From: Anas platyrhynchos
Lineage: Eukaryota > Chordata > Aves > Anseriformes > Anatidae
Direction: 5' to 3'
NCBI RefSeq assembly: GCF_047663525.1
Contig: NC_092616.1
Location: forward strand, 3,137,501 to 3,201,500
Length of the DNA: 64,000 bases
In this document: in pieces, positions 11,503-20,289 of the stretch
Numbering within the stretch: the stretch's first letter is position 1
How the letters are laid out: the number at the start of each line of letters is the position of its first letter
Made by a program: the position numbers and the translations under genes
The notes under the pieces: model-generated
Seen by the model: the letters and a program-made list of their open reading frames with translations, nothing else
What the model was told of the DNA's origin: nothing
The model's database searches: none

Positions 11503-11520
11503 TGGCGCCCAACGTGGGGC
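11503..11520 (+). other. Primer-binding site, tRNA-Lys(CUU) type
   Basis: TGGCGCCCAACGTGGGGC starts seven bases after the 5' LTR. It is the complement of the 3' end of tRNA-Lys1,2 (CUU), including CCA. This is the primer also used by foamy viruses and several other retroviruses. Confidence 0.9.
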
Positions 11521-11608
11521 CCGAAAGGTTGAGATAACGGCAGATCTGACCAGAGTGTGTTAAACTAAAATTGGTGTAAGGATTAGACCTGCTTAATAGT
11601 CACCTGTC

Positions 11609-12337
11609 ATGATGCTGATTGCTTTAATCTCAACTCTGCTGCGCCTGTTTTCCAAATTGAGTATTATAGTACATTATTTTCCGTATTTGCTCTCTGTCAT
11701 GTTGTTTATCCTCTCCGGGCCCTGGTTTCAGATCATTATGGTACTGTGTGTTGTAGCAATGGCTTATGAGACGATGAAATATGTGGTCATGACTCTAACT
11801 TGTTACTTGTATTCAGTAACATCGTCGACTCTGTACTTTGGAAACTGTATCTTGGAAACTATTAGCAATTATACCTATTGTTTTTTTCCATTAGGGAGTC
11901 AATCTGTGGAGGGGAAAGGGGAGGATATTTTTCCTTACTTGCTTACTCTCCCTTTCTCCTTCACCACCCCTGTATCCTCCTGGATCACTCTGCCTTCCTC
12001 CTTCACCACCCTCTTATCCCCTGAGCTTGTCACAATAGCTCTCCAAGATATTGAATATTATTGGGATACTCGGAATACCATAGTCTTGTTGTTCTGCCTC
12101 ATGAATGCACTTCAGATTCTGCTTAAAGTTAAACAACTACTTGGGAAGCTCATCCGGAGATCTGCCCGGAGGCAGGATAGTTGTGGGTGGCAGGGAGTAT
12201 GGGTGGATATGGGCAGGCATCTAGAGCAGTTGGCACCCCCAGTGTGTTGGAAATTCACCCCTGAGCAATGGCAAAATCCTCAAAAACTGGCAGAATGCTT
12301 GAAAAAAGGTGTCATGATGCTGGCAGTTCCAAAGTAA
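11609..12337 (+). CDS. Leader (pre-gag) ORF of the provirus, predicted membrane protein
   Basis: An intact frame of 242 residues between the primer-binding site and gag, overlapping the gag start by 70 bp in a different frame. I do not recognise it as a known retroviral protein. The N-terminal third is strongly hydrophobic, with likely membrane segments at about residues 17-38, 40-54 and 57-70, and a further hydrophobic stretch at about 138-155 followed by a basic patch (KLIRRSARRQ). The C-terminal part ends in a segment containing CWKFTPEQWQNPQ. A decayed copy on the minus strand at 19,180-19,506 preserves the same order of motifs, so the reading frame belongs to the family and is not chance. 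It could be an accessory or leader protein. Expression is not shown. Confidence 0.7.
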   Translation: MMLIALISTLLRLFSKLSIIVHYFPYLLSVMLFILSGPWFQIIMVLCVVAMAYETMKYVVMTLTCYLYSVTSSTLYFGNCILETISNYTYCFFPLGSQSVEGKGEDIFPYLLTLPFSFTTPVSSWITLPSSFTTLLSPELVTIALQDIEYYWDTRNTIVLLFCLMNALQILLKVKQLLGKLIRRSARRQDSCGWQGVWVDMGRHLEQLAPPVCWKFTPEQWQNPQKLAECLKKGVMMLAVPK

Positions 12338-14457
12338 CACAAATCATTGTAACGTGCTGGGGCCTGGCTCATGCCTATCGAGCTGCCATTGATACTGCTA
12401 TCAACTTAGTGACAGACCCTGCAGCCACTCCAAGCCCTGTGACAGATCCAATGGCCACTGTGACCCCTACGGTGGATTCTGCAGCCGCTCCAGTTCCAGC
12501 TCCTGCAGCCACTCCAGATCCGGTTCCAGCAGCCGCTCCAGCTCCAGTTCCTGCAGCCGCTCCAGTTCCAGCTCCTGCAGCCGCTCCGGTTCCTGCAACC
12601 GCTCCAGTTCCAGCTCCTGCAGCCGCTCCAGTCCCAGCTCCTGCAGCCGCTCCAGTCACAGCTCCTGCAGCCGCTCCAGTTCTAGCTCCTGCAGCCGCTC
12701 CAGTCCCAGTTCCTGCAGCCGCTCCAGTTACAGCTCCTGCAGCCGCTCCAGTCCCAGTTCCTGCAGCCGCTCCAGTTCCAGATCCTGCAGCCGCTCCAGT
12801 TCCAGCTCCGGCCGCTACTCCAGTCCCAGTTCCTGCAACTGCTCCAGTCCCAGCTCCTGAAGCCGCTCCAGCTCCAGCTCCTACTGCTGCTCCAGTCCCA
12901 GCTCCTGCAACTGCTCCAGCTCCAGCTCCTGTAGCCGCTACAGCTCCAGTTCCTGCAACTGCTCCAGCTCCTGCAGCCGCTCCAGCTCCTGTGGCCGTGT
13001 CAGAGAAACGAGCTGTAGCAGTGCAAGTTGACCCTGCAGAGGGTATTACAACCTCTGTGGCAGACCCTGTAACAAAGTTAGAGAAACGAGCAGTAGCAGT
13101 GCAAGCTGCCCCTGCAGAGGGTATTCCAACCCCTGTAGCAGACCCTGTAACAAAGTCAGAGAAACGAGCTGTGGCAGTGCAAGTTGACCCTGCAGAGGGT
13201 ATTACAACCTCTGTAGCAGACCCTGTAACAAAGTCAGAGAAACGAGCAGTAGCAGTGCAAGCTGCCCCTGTAGAGAAGGTGAAAAAATGGTATAGAGATT
13301 CAGGTTGTTTAGAACGCAGAGAGTCTTCTGCCAATCCAGGTAAGGCTTCTGCCAAAACTAGGTATAGAGATGACAAAGATGATGACGACGCTGGGCCATC
13401 AAGGATTCAGGAGGAGGAAGATGAGGATGCCGAAAAAGCAACAGTAACTATCCGAAGCCTAAACGAGCGCGAGCTACGAGATGTGCGAAAAGATTTTGGT
13501 CGCTGTATAGGTGAGCAGCTTGTCACCTGGCTGCTCCGGTGCTGGGACTCTGGAGCCAATTGTGTGGAATTAGACGGCAGGGAAGCCAAGCGGCTGGGAT
13601 CCCTTGCTCGAGACGCCGGCATTGACAAAGCAATTGCAGATGGAGCACAACCCACCAGCCTCTGGAGGCGTCTCCTCTCAGCTGTGAGGCAAAGGTATCC
13701 CTTCAAGGAAGAACTTTTATGTCTACCAGGCAAGTGGACCACTATGGAGAAGGGAATCCAGTACCTGAGGGAATTAGCCGTACGGGAAGTGATTTATGAG
13801 GATCCAGACCTCAGACAAACATCCAAAGACCCAGATGAAGTCAAGTGTACACGACCCATGTGGCGGAAGTTTGTACGGAGTGCACCATCATCATATGCCA
13901 GCTCATTGGCAATAATGGCCTGGAAAGAGGATGAGGAACCCACAGTGGATGAAGCAGCCAAACAACTCCGGCAGTATGAAGAAAGTCTCTCCTCTTCCTT
14001 ACAGGCCTGCGTCTCAGCTGTGGAGAAACTTTCTGAAAAGGTTCACCAACTTGAAGAGAATCTATTGTCCTCCCCACCTGAACCAACCAGTGTCCACCGA
14101 CCAAAAGAGAACACTTGGGAGAAACTTTCTGAAAAGGTTCACCAACTTGAAGAGAGATTATTCTCCTCCGCACCTGTACAAAGCAGTGTCTCAGCTGTCA
14201 GGGGTAGGCGTTCACCCACACAAGGAAGACGATATGGTGGGTACTCACCCCGTGCCACCCTGTGGTTTTACTTACGAGACCATGGAGAGGACATGAGAAA
14301 ATGGGATGGAAAATCTACCGCGACCCTAGAGGCACGGGTACGTGAGTTGCAAAAGAAAACAATCAGGAAAAAAGGATTCTCCGAAAAGTTTGCTGCTCCA
14401 ACTTCCAGCAGACAATCCTTCAAACACAGAAACGAAGAAGATTCTGACCAGGATTAG
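12268..14457 (+). CDS. gag: Gag polyprotein of the provirus
   Basis: An intact frame of 729 residues ending in UAG at 14,455-14,457. The start follows an in-frame stop at 12,262 and is the first ATG. Order of parts: a short N-terminal segment; a proline-alanine tract (residues about 72-245) made of units like AAAPVPAP; four copies, the last partial, of a 26-residue repeat beginning EKRAVAVQ (at residues 246, 272, 298 and 324); an acidic linker (DDKDDDDAGPS region); a capsid-like domain at about 392-570, containing GEQLVTWLLRCWDSGAN and PMWRKFVRSAPSSYASSL; and two copies of KLSEKVHQLEE 32 residues apart, probably coiled coil. No CCHC zinc knuckle is visible. Gag would form the virus-like particle. 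The long low-complexity N-terminal region replaces the usual matrix domain. Confidence 0.9.
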   Translation: MAKSSKTGRMLEKRCHDAGSSKVTQIIVTCWGLAHAYRAAIDTAINLVTDPAATPSPVTDPMATVTPTVDSAAAPVPAPAATPDPVPAAAPAPVPAAAPVPAPAAAPVPATAPVPAPAAAPVPAPAAAPVTAPAAAPVLAPAAAPVPVPAAAPVTAPAAAPVPVPAAAPVPDPAAAPVPAPAATPVPVPATAPVPAPEAAPAPAPTAAPVPAPATAPAPAPVAATAPVPATAPAPAAAPAPVAVSEKRAVAVQVDPAEGITTSVADPVTKLEKRAVAVQAAPAEGIPTPVADPVTKSEKRAVAVQVDPAEGITTSVADPVTKSEKRAVAVQAAPVEKVKKWYRDSGCLERRESSANPGKASAKTRYRDDKDDDDAGPSRIQEEEDEDAEKATVTIRSLNERELRDVRKDFGRCIGEQLVTWLLRCWDSGANCVELDGREAKRLGSLARDAGIDKAIADGAQPTSLWRRLLSAVRQRYPFKEELLCLPGKWTTMEKGIQYLRELAVREVIYEDPDLRQTSKDPDEVKCTRPMWRKFVRSAPSSYASSLAIMAWKEDEEPTVDEAAKQLRQYEESLSSSLQACVSAVEKLSEKVHQLEENLLSSPPEPTSVHRPKENTWEKLSEKVHQLEERLFSSAPVQSSVSAVRGRRSPTQGRRYGGYSPRATLWFYLRDHGEDMRKWDGKSTATLEARVRELQKKTIRKKGFSEKFAAPTSSRQSFKHRNEEDSDQD

Positions 14458-14485
14458 GGGGGCCCTGCCTCCAGCCAGGGGGAGG
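14455..14485 (+). promoter_or_regulatory. Gag-pol junction: in-frame UAG with downstream hairpin, likely stop readthrough
   Basis: The gag UAG is followed by a G run and then 18 sense codons in the same frame leading into the protease frame, with no further stop. This is the layout of gammaretroviral readthrough, not of a -1 frameshift. A hairpin CCCTG (14,463-14,467) with CAGGG (14,476-14,480) starts six bases after the UAG. An alternative pairing of CCTCC (14,468-14,472) with GGAGG (14,481-14,485) is also possible. Confidence 0.6.
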
Positions 14486-14511
14486 AAAGGGACAATCGAG
14501 TTTATTGGACT

Positions 14512-17500
14512 GTGTGGATTCGATGGCCTGGCACATCACGCGCACAGAAGTATAAGGCTTTAGTAGACACCGGTGCACAATGTACTATAATGCCATCGAA
14601 CTATAAAGGACCAGAGCCCATCTATATTTGTGGAGTGACAGGAGGATCTCAGCAGTTGACTGTATTGGAGGCTGAAGTGAGTCTGACTGGGAATGAGTGG
14701 GAAAAGCACCGTATTGTGACTGGCCTGGATGCTCCATGTATCCTTGGCATAGACTATCTTAGAAGAGGATATTGCAAGGACCCAAAAGGGTTCCGGTGGG
14801 CTTTTGGTATAGCTGCCTTAGAGACAGAGGGCATTAAACAATTATCTACCTTGCCTGGTCTCTCAGAGGACCCCTCTGTTGTGGGGTTGCTGAGGGTCGA
14901 AGAACAGCAAGTGCCAATCGCTACCACAACTGTGCACCGGCGGCAATATCGCACTAACCGAGACTCCCTGATTCCCATCCATAAGCTAATTCGTCAATTG
15001 GAGAGCCAAGGAGTGATCAGCAAGACCCATTCACCTTTCAATAGCCCCATATGGCCAGTGCGAAAGTCTAATGGCGAGTGGAGACTAACAGTGGACTATC
15101 GTGGCCTGAACGAAGTCACGCCACCACTGAGTGCTGCAGTGCCGGACATGCTGGAACTTCAGTATGAACTTGAGTCAAAGGCAGCCAAGTGGTACGCCAC
15201 AATTGATATCGCTAATGCATTTTTCTCCATCCCTCTAGCAGCAGAGTGCAGGCCACAATTTGCCTTCACTTGGAGGGGAGTCCAATATACTTGGAATAGG
15301 CTGCCCCAGGGGTGGAAACACAGCCCTACCATTTGCCATGGGCTGATCCAGTCTGCGCTAGAGCAGGGGGAAGCTCCTGAACACCTGCAGTACATCGATG
15401 ACATTATTGTGTGGGGTGACACAGCAGAGGAAGTTTTCGAAAAAGGGAAGAAAATAGTCCAAATCCTTCTGAAAGCCGTTTTTGCCATAAAACAGAATAA
15501 AGTCAAAGGACCTGCACGAGAGATCCAGTTTTTAGGAATAAAATGGCAAGATGGACGTCGTCAAATCCCAATGGATGTGATCAACAAAATAACAGCTATG
15601 TCTCCACCAACTAACAAAAAAGAAACACAGACTTTCCTAGGTGTTGTGGGGTTTTGGAGAATGCACATCCCAAATTACAGTCTGACTGTAAACCCGCTCT
15701 ACCAAGTAACCCGTAAGAAGAATGAGTTTGAATGGGGCCCTGAACAACGACAAGCCTTTGAACAAATCAAGCAGGAAATAGTCCATGCAGTAGCCCTTGG
15801 GCCAGTTCGAACAGGACCAGATGTAAAGAATGTGCTCTACACTGCAGCCGGGGAGAACGGCCCCACCTGGAGCCTCTGGCAGAAAGAACCTGGGGAAACT
15901 CGAGGTCGGCCCCTGGGGTTTTGGAGTCGGGGATACAGAGGATCTGAGGCCCGCTATACTCCAACTGAAAAGGAGATATTGGCAGCATATGAAGGAGTTC
16001 GATCTGCTTCGGAGGTGGTCGGTACTGAAGCGCAGCTCCTCCTAGCACCCCGATTGCCGGTACTAGGCTGGATGTTCAAGGGAAGGGTCCCCTCTACACA
16101 TCATGCAACTGATGCTACATGGAGCAAGTGGGTTGCACTGATTACTCAGCGGGCTCGAATAGGAAACCCCAGTCGCCCAGGAATACTGGAAGTGATCATG
16201 GACTGGCCAGAAGGCAAATACTTTGGGATATCATCAGAGGAGGAGGTGGGTCGTGCTGAAGAAGCCCCACTGTACAACCAGTTGCCAGAGAATGAAAAGA
16301 AATATGCCCTGTTCACTGATGGGTCCTGTCGTATTGTGGGGAAGCATCGGAGATGGAAGGCTGCTGTATGGAGTCCTACGCGACGAGTTGCAGAAGCTGC
16401 TGAGGGAGAAGGTGAATCGAGTCAGTTTGCAGAAGTGAAAGCCATTCAGCTGGCTTTAGACATTGCTGAACGAGAAAAATGGCCAGTTCTCTATCTCTAC
16501 ACCGATTCATGGATGGTAGCAAATGCCCTGTGGGGATGGTTACAGCAATGGAAGCAAAACAACTGGCAGCGTAGGGGCAAACCCATCTGGGCTGCTGCAT
16601 TGTGGCAAGATATTGCTGCTCGGGTAGAGAACCTGGCTGTGAAAGTACGCCACGTAGATGCTCATGTGCCCAAGAATCGGGCTACTGAAGAACATCAAAA
16701 CAACCAGCAGGTGGATCAGGCTGCTAAGATTGAAGTAGCTCAGGTGGACTTGGATTGGCAGCATAAAGGTGAATTATTTATAGCCCGATGGGCCCATGAC
16801 ACCTCAGGCCATCAAGGTAGAGACGCAACATACAGATGGGCTCGTGATCGAGGGGTGGACTTGACCATGGACGCTATAGCACAGGTTATTCATGACTGTG
16901 AAACATGTGCTGCAATCAAGCAAGCCAAACGGTCAAAGCCTCTTTGGTATGGAGGACGATGGCTGAAATATAAATATGGAGAGGCCTGGCAGATTGATTA
17001 CATCACACTCCCTCAAACTCGCAATGGCAAGCGCCACGTACTTACAATGGTGGAAGCAACCACCGGATGGCTGGAAACATATCCTGTGCCTCATGCCACC
17101 GCCCGGAACACCATCCTGGGCCTTGAAAAGCAAGTCCTATGGCGACATGGCACCCCAGAAAGAATAGAATCAGACAATGGGACTCACTTCCGAAACAACC
17201 TTATAGACACTTGGGCCAAAGAACATGGTATTGAATGGGTGTATCACATCCCCTATCATGCACCAGCCTCCGGGAAAGTTGAACGATACAATGGCCTGTT
17301 AAAGACTACCTTGAAAGCAATGGGCGCTGGGACGTTCAAAAACTGGGATACGCATTTGGCAAAGGCCACCTGGTTAGTCAATACTAGGGGATCTACCAAC
17401 CGAGCTGGACCTGCCCAATCAAACCTGTTACGTACTGTAGATGGGGATAAGGTTCCTGTAGTGCATGTAAAAAATATGCTGGGTAAAACAGTCTGGGCTA

Positions 17501-17643
17501 CTCCTGCCTCAGGAAAAGGCAAACCTATTCGTGGAATTGTTTTCGCTCAGGGACCTGGATACACTTGGTGGGTGATGCAAAAGAACGGAGAGGTCCGGTG
17601 TGTACCTCAAGGAGATTTAATACTGGGTGAGAATAGCCCATGA
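14512..17643 (+). CDS. pol: Pol polyprotein of the provirus (protease, reverse transcriptase, RNase H, integrase)
   Basis: An intact frame of 1043 residues from the first ATG; translation by readthrough would begin at 14,458, adding 18 residues. Numbering from the ATG: aspartic protease DTGA at 19-22; RT with WRLTVDYRGLN, LPQGWKHSP and the catalytic YIDD at 294-297; RNase H with D603, E641, D665 and D735; integrase zinc-binding H762, H767, C796, C799 and catalytic D829, D888, E924 (D,D-35-E spacing). All catalytic residues are present and no frame is broken. It would copy genomic RNA into DNA and integrate it. No dUTPase domain follows integrase. The frame ends shortly before the 3' LTR. Confidence 0.95.
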   Translation: MWIRWPGTSRAQKYKALVDTGAQCTIMPSNYKGPEPIYICGVTGGSQQLTVLEAEVSLTGNEWEKHRIVTGLDAPCILGIDYLRRGYCKDPKGFRWAFGIAALETEGIKQLSTLPGLSEDPSVVGLLRVEEQQVPIATTTVHRRQYRTNRDSLIPIHKLIRQLESQGVISKTHSPFNSPIWPVRKSNGEWRLTVDYRGLNEVTPPLSAAVPDMLELQYELESKAAKWYATIDIANAFFSIPLAAECRPQFAFTWRGVQYTWNRLPQGWKHSPTICHGLIQSALEQGEAPEHLQYIDDIIVWGDTAEEVFEKGKKIVQILLKAVFAIKQNKVKGPAREIQFLGIKWQDGRRQIPMDVINKITAMSPPTNKKETQTFLGVVGFWRMHIPNYSLTVNPLYQVTRKKNEFEWGPEQRQAFEQIKQEIVHAVALGPVRTGPDVKNVLYTAAGENGPTWSLWQKEPGETRGRPLGFWSRGYRGSEARYTPTEKEILAAYEGVRSASEVVGTEAQLLLAPRLPVLGWMFKGRVPSTHHATDATWSKWVALITQRARIGNPSRPGILEVIMDWPEGKYFGISSEEEVGRAEEAPLYNQLPENEKKYALFTDGSCRIVGKHRRWKAAVWSPTRRVAEAAEGEGESSQFAEVKAIQLALDIAEREKWPVLYLYTDSWMVANALWGWLQQWKQNNWQRRGKPIWAAALWQDIAARVENLAVKVRHVDAHVPKNRATEEHQNNQQVDQAAKIEVAQVDLDWQHKGELFIARWAHDTSGHQGRDATYRWARDRGVDLTMDAIAQVIHDCETCAAIKQAKRSKPLWYGGRWLKYKYGEAWQIDYITLPQTRNGKRHVLTMVEATTGWLETYPVPHATARNTILGLEKQVLWRHGTPERIESDNGTHFRNNLIDTWAKEHGIEWVYHIPYHAPASGKVERYNGLLKTTLKAMGAGTFKNWDTHLAKATWLVNTRGSTNRAGPAQSNLLRTVDGDKVPVVHVKNMLGKTVWATPASGKGKPIRGIVFAQGPGYTWWVMQKNGEVRCVPQGDLILGENSP

Positions 17644-17782
17644 ACTGAATTGTACCATGTTAAATAGTATATTATACTGTATGTTATCACTACCATGATT
17701 ACTAGAGGTGACTAATTAGAATGTATGGAAAAGAGTGTAACCTGAGCATGACATAAATGGTATGGAATAAGGGGTGGATAGA
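17644..17782 (+). other. Provirus 3' untranslated segment and purine-rich tract
   Basis: A short stretch between pol and the 3' LTR with no coding capacity. The purine-rich GGAATAAGGGGTGGATAGA just before the LTR is the candidate polypurine tract, although it contains a few Ts. Confidence 0.55.
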
Positions 17783-18367
17783 TGTCCTGGTTTCAGTTAG
17801 CACAGAATTAATTTTCTTCCTAGTAGCTGGTGGAATGCTGTGTTTTGGTTTAGGATGAGAAGAGTGCTGATAACACCCCGATGCTTTAATTGTTGCAGAG
17901 CAGTGCTTATACTAAGCCAAGGACATCTCAGCCTTTTGCTCTGTCCTGCCAACGGGCAGGCTGGGGGTGCAGTAAGAGCTGGGAGGGGACAGACCCAGGA
18001 CAGGTGACCCAAACTAGCCAAAGGGGTATTCCATACCATCTGACGTCATGCTAAACAATATATAGGGGTGGCTAGCTGGGGGGAGGGGGCCGGACTGCTC
18101 GGGGTTAGGCTGGGCATCGGTCAGCAATTGCATTGTGCATCACTTGTTTGTACATACTATTATTACTTTCCTATTATCACCATTGTATTATTATTGTTAT
18201 TATTTTATTATTATTTTGTTATTATTATTTTCCTGTCTTATTAAACTGTCTTTATCTCAACTCACGGGCTTCACTTTCCATTTCTCTCCCCCGTCCCAGA
18301 GAGGGAGGGGGGAGGGTGAGCGAACGGCTGCGTGGTGTTTAGCTGCCGGCCGGGTTAAACCACGACA
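17783..18367 (+). repeat. 3' LTR of the provirus (585 bp)
   Basis: Matches the 5' LTR from TGTCCTGG to CCACGACA, with about seven base differences, an 11-nt deletion after CATCGGTCAGC and changes in the ATT-rich tract. Confidence 0.95.
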
Positions 18368-20150
18368 TCTTTCTAGGTCATTACTGCCAGTGATTTGACA
18401 TATGATGATGGTATGCTCTGTACAAACTTCTGCCAATGGATCATGTGCACTTGACTTCATCTGGATCTCTGGATAGCTGTTTGTTGTCTAGGTTACTATA
18501 AATCACCTTCAACACGGCTAATTCCCTCAGGTACCAGATACCCTTCTCCATGGTGATTCACTTCCTGGTTGACATATAAGATCTTTCATGAAGGGATACC
18601 TTTCCTTCTAGCATGGCAGGAATAAGTTTCTTGTGCTCTTTTCCAATGTCTTTGCCATTCACCCCTTCCCTAGGTGGGGATCCCAGCTGCTTGGCTTCCC
18701 TGCCTCTAATTCCAGGCTATTGGCCTTGTTCTCCCACCACTGGAGCAACCAAGTGACAATGTGCTTGCCTAGATGATGGCTGAAATCTTTTCCCATATCT
18801 CATAGCTTACCCTGGGGTAGGGATCACTTGGTTTCTGATGCTTATATGATCTCTTCTTCTTTGTCCTCCTGCTTCCATGATGGCCCAACTTTAGAGAAAC
18901 CTGCCTTATCTTCTTCTTCCTCCTTTCTTGTCTGGGTAGGAGTTTCTTTACTTTCTAAAGAAAAACTGACTTTCACACCCATTGTTTTCTCTTGCATAAA
19001 GTGACTGATGGGCCTGTCACAGGGGCTGGTGTGTACCTGCAGAAAAAGTCACAAGGGCTGGGGAGGTGTTAACTGTGGTGTGTTAAGCACAGGTCAAGCC
19101 CCAGCACACTGTAATGATTTGTGACTCTCTGCAATTGCCAGGGTGATGACACATACTTTTCAAGCATTTAACCAGTTTTTTAAGGATTCTGCACTTGCTC
19201 TGGGGTGAAGCTCCAAAACATTGGAGGTGCCCCTTGAACTAGGTGCCTGCCCACATCCTTGCACACTCCCTGACACTCCAAACTCTCCTGCCTCTGGACA
19301 GATATCTGGATGGCATGTTTCAGTAGTTTTTTAAATGTATACAAAACCTGAATCACATCCAGGAGATGTAAAAATAGGAACATGCTGGTTTGACCATCCC
19401 AAGGATATTCAAAGCTTTGAAGAGCTATTTTAATTAGCCTGGAGGAGAAAGGGTGAGAGGTGAAGGAGAAAGGGACAGAGAAGAAGCGAGGAAAAGTGTC
19501 CCACACAGTTCATACCAGTTCCATTCCCCCACCCCCTACCCCACCACCCATAGATTTACTCCCTGAGGAGGAAAGGCAGAGTGTAAAAGAGTGTGATTAT
19601 TAATAGTTTCTAAGAGATGAAAACATGGTTACTGAGGTATGGAGGCGGCAATGAGTTTAGCCTATCCTAAGTCAGTTTTATCTAATACGGCAAAACAGTA
19701 ACCTTAAACCAGCCCCCAGAACTGATAACTGCATGGCATGGAAGACAGACAGTTAGTAATGTGCTATACAGCACAATTCTGAAAACAAGCACAACAGACC
19801 CCAGATCAAAAAAAAATCAACACTGTGTTCAGCAACTGTTGAACTGATCTAATGCTAACAATTTACTTTTGAAACACCGGTCAGATCTGTAATCTCAACC
19901 TTCGTGCTCCATGCTAGGCAACAAAAAGACTTGCTGTGGTTTGACCCGGAAGGCAGCTAAGCACTACAAAGCCATTTATCCAATGGGATGGAGGAGAGAA
20001 CTGGGAGGAAAAAAAAAAAAGTAAAAGTTCATGGGTTGAGATAAAGGCAGTTTAATTGGACACAAAAGGAGTTATTATTATTATCGTTATTATTATTATT
20101 GACACCAATAAAGTCATGATATTTTTGTGTGCATAGCAAAGGACAGAAAA
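18368..20150 (-). mobile_element. Decayed, inverted copy of the same ERV family (gag, leader ORF, R/U5)
   Basis: Read on the minus strand, this resembles the provirus 5' half. The capsid region is at 18,368-18,800 (with the equivalent of GIQYLRELAV and PMWRKFV, frameshifted). The leader-ORF relic is at 19,180-19,506 (108 residues, including SFTPEQVQNP). R/U5-like sequence with an ATT-rich tract is at about 19,930-20,110. The frames are broken. It abuts the 3' LTR of the intact provirus directly. Confidence 0.8.
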
Positions 20151-20156
20151 GGTGGT

Positions 20157-20285
20157 GGTGATTAATTGGAAAGTGTCAGACCTGAGCATGACATTGATTG
20201 TATGGATTAAACGTTGGATATTGTCCAAGTTTTTGTTGCAAAAGAGTAAATTTTTCTTCCTAGTAGCTGGTATGGTGCTTTGTTT
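20157..20285 (+). mobile_element. Fragment of ERV 3' end and LTR start, plus orientation
   Basis: Resembles the intact provirus from about 17,690 to 17,850: a GAGCATGACAT segment, then the purine-rich tract, then the LTR start with TTTTCTTCCTAGTAGCTGG (20,253-20,271). Its orientation is opposite to the neighbouring relic, so the two form a rearranged junction. CR1 sequence begins just after it. Confidence 0.65.
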
Positions 20286-20289
20286 CATA

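Larger units (their letters stand above)
10899..18367 (+). mobile_element. Complete env-less endogenous retrovirus (ERV-L-like), coding-competent gag and pol
   Basis: A 7.47-kb provirus with the order 5' LTR, tRNA-Lys primer-binding site, leader ORF, gag, in-frame UAG, pol (protease, RT, RNase H, integrase), and 3' LTR. Only 139 bp separate the pol stop from the 3' LTR, so there is no env, and no dUTPase domain was seen. The capsid-like Gag segment, the lack of env and the YIDD type of RT suggest an ERV-L-like (class III) lineage; this is a judgement from features and not a phylogeny. The two LTRs differ by about seven substitutions and one 11-nt gap outside the AT-rich tract, which points to a young insertion. 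The flanks do not form a target-site duplication (CCCTTC on the left, TCTTTC on the right). Confidence 0.93.

Noticed and set aside
12265-12337. A -1 frameshift fusing the leader ORF to gag
   Set aside because: The A run at 12,302-12,307 does not form a canonical slippery heptamer in the leader frame; overlapping independent frames are the simpler reading.
12375-13376. 333-residue minus-strand frame of Gly-Ala-Thr repeats
   Set aside because: It is the antisense shadow of the Pro-Ala tract in gag.
14463-14485. H-type pseudoknot after the gag UAG
   Set aside because: The two possible stems (CCCTG/CAGGG and CCTCC/GGAGG) would leave no linker to cross the first stem, so they are better seen as alternative hairpins.
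17644-17782. A short env or accessory gene after pol
   Set aside because: Only 139 bp without a useful frame separate pol from the 3' LTR.
10893-18373. Target-site duplication around the 10.9-kb provirus
   Set aside because: Left CCCTTC and right TCTTTC do not match over any 4-6 bp at the LTR edges.
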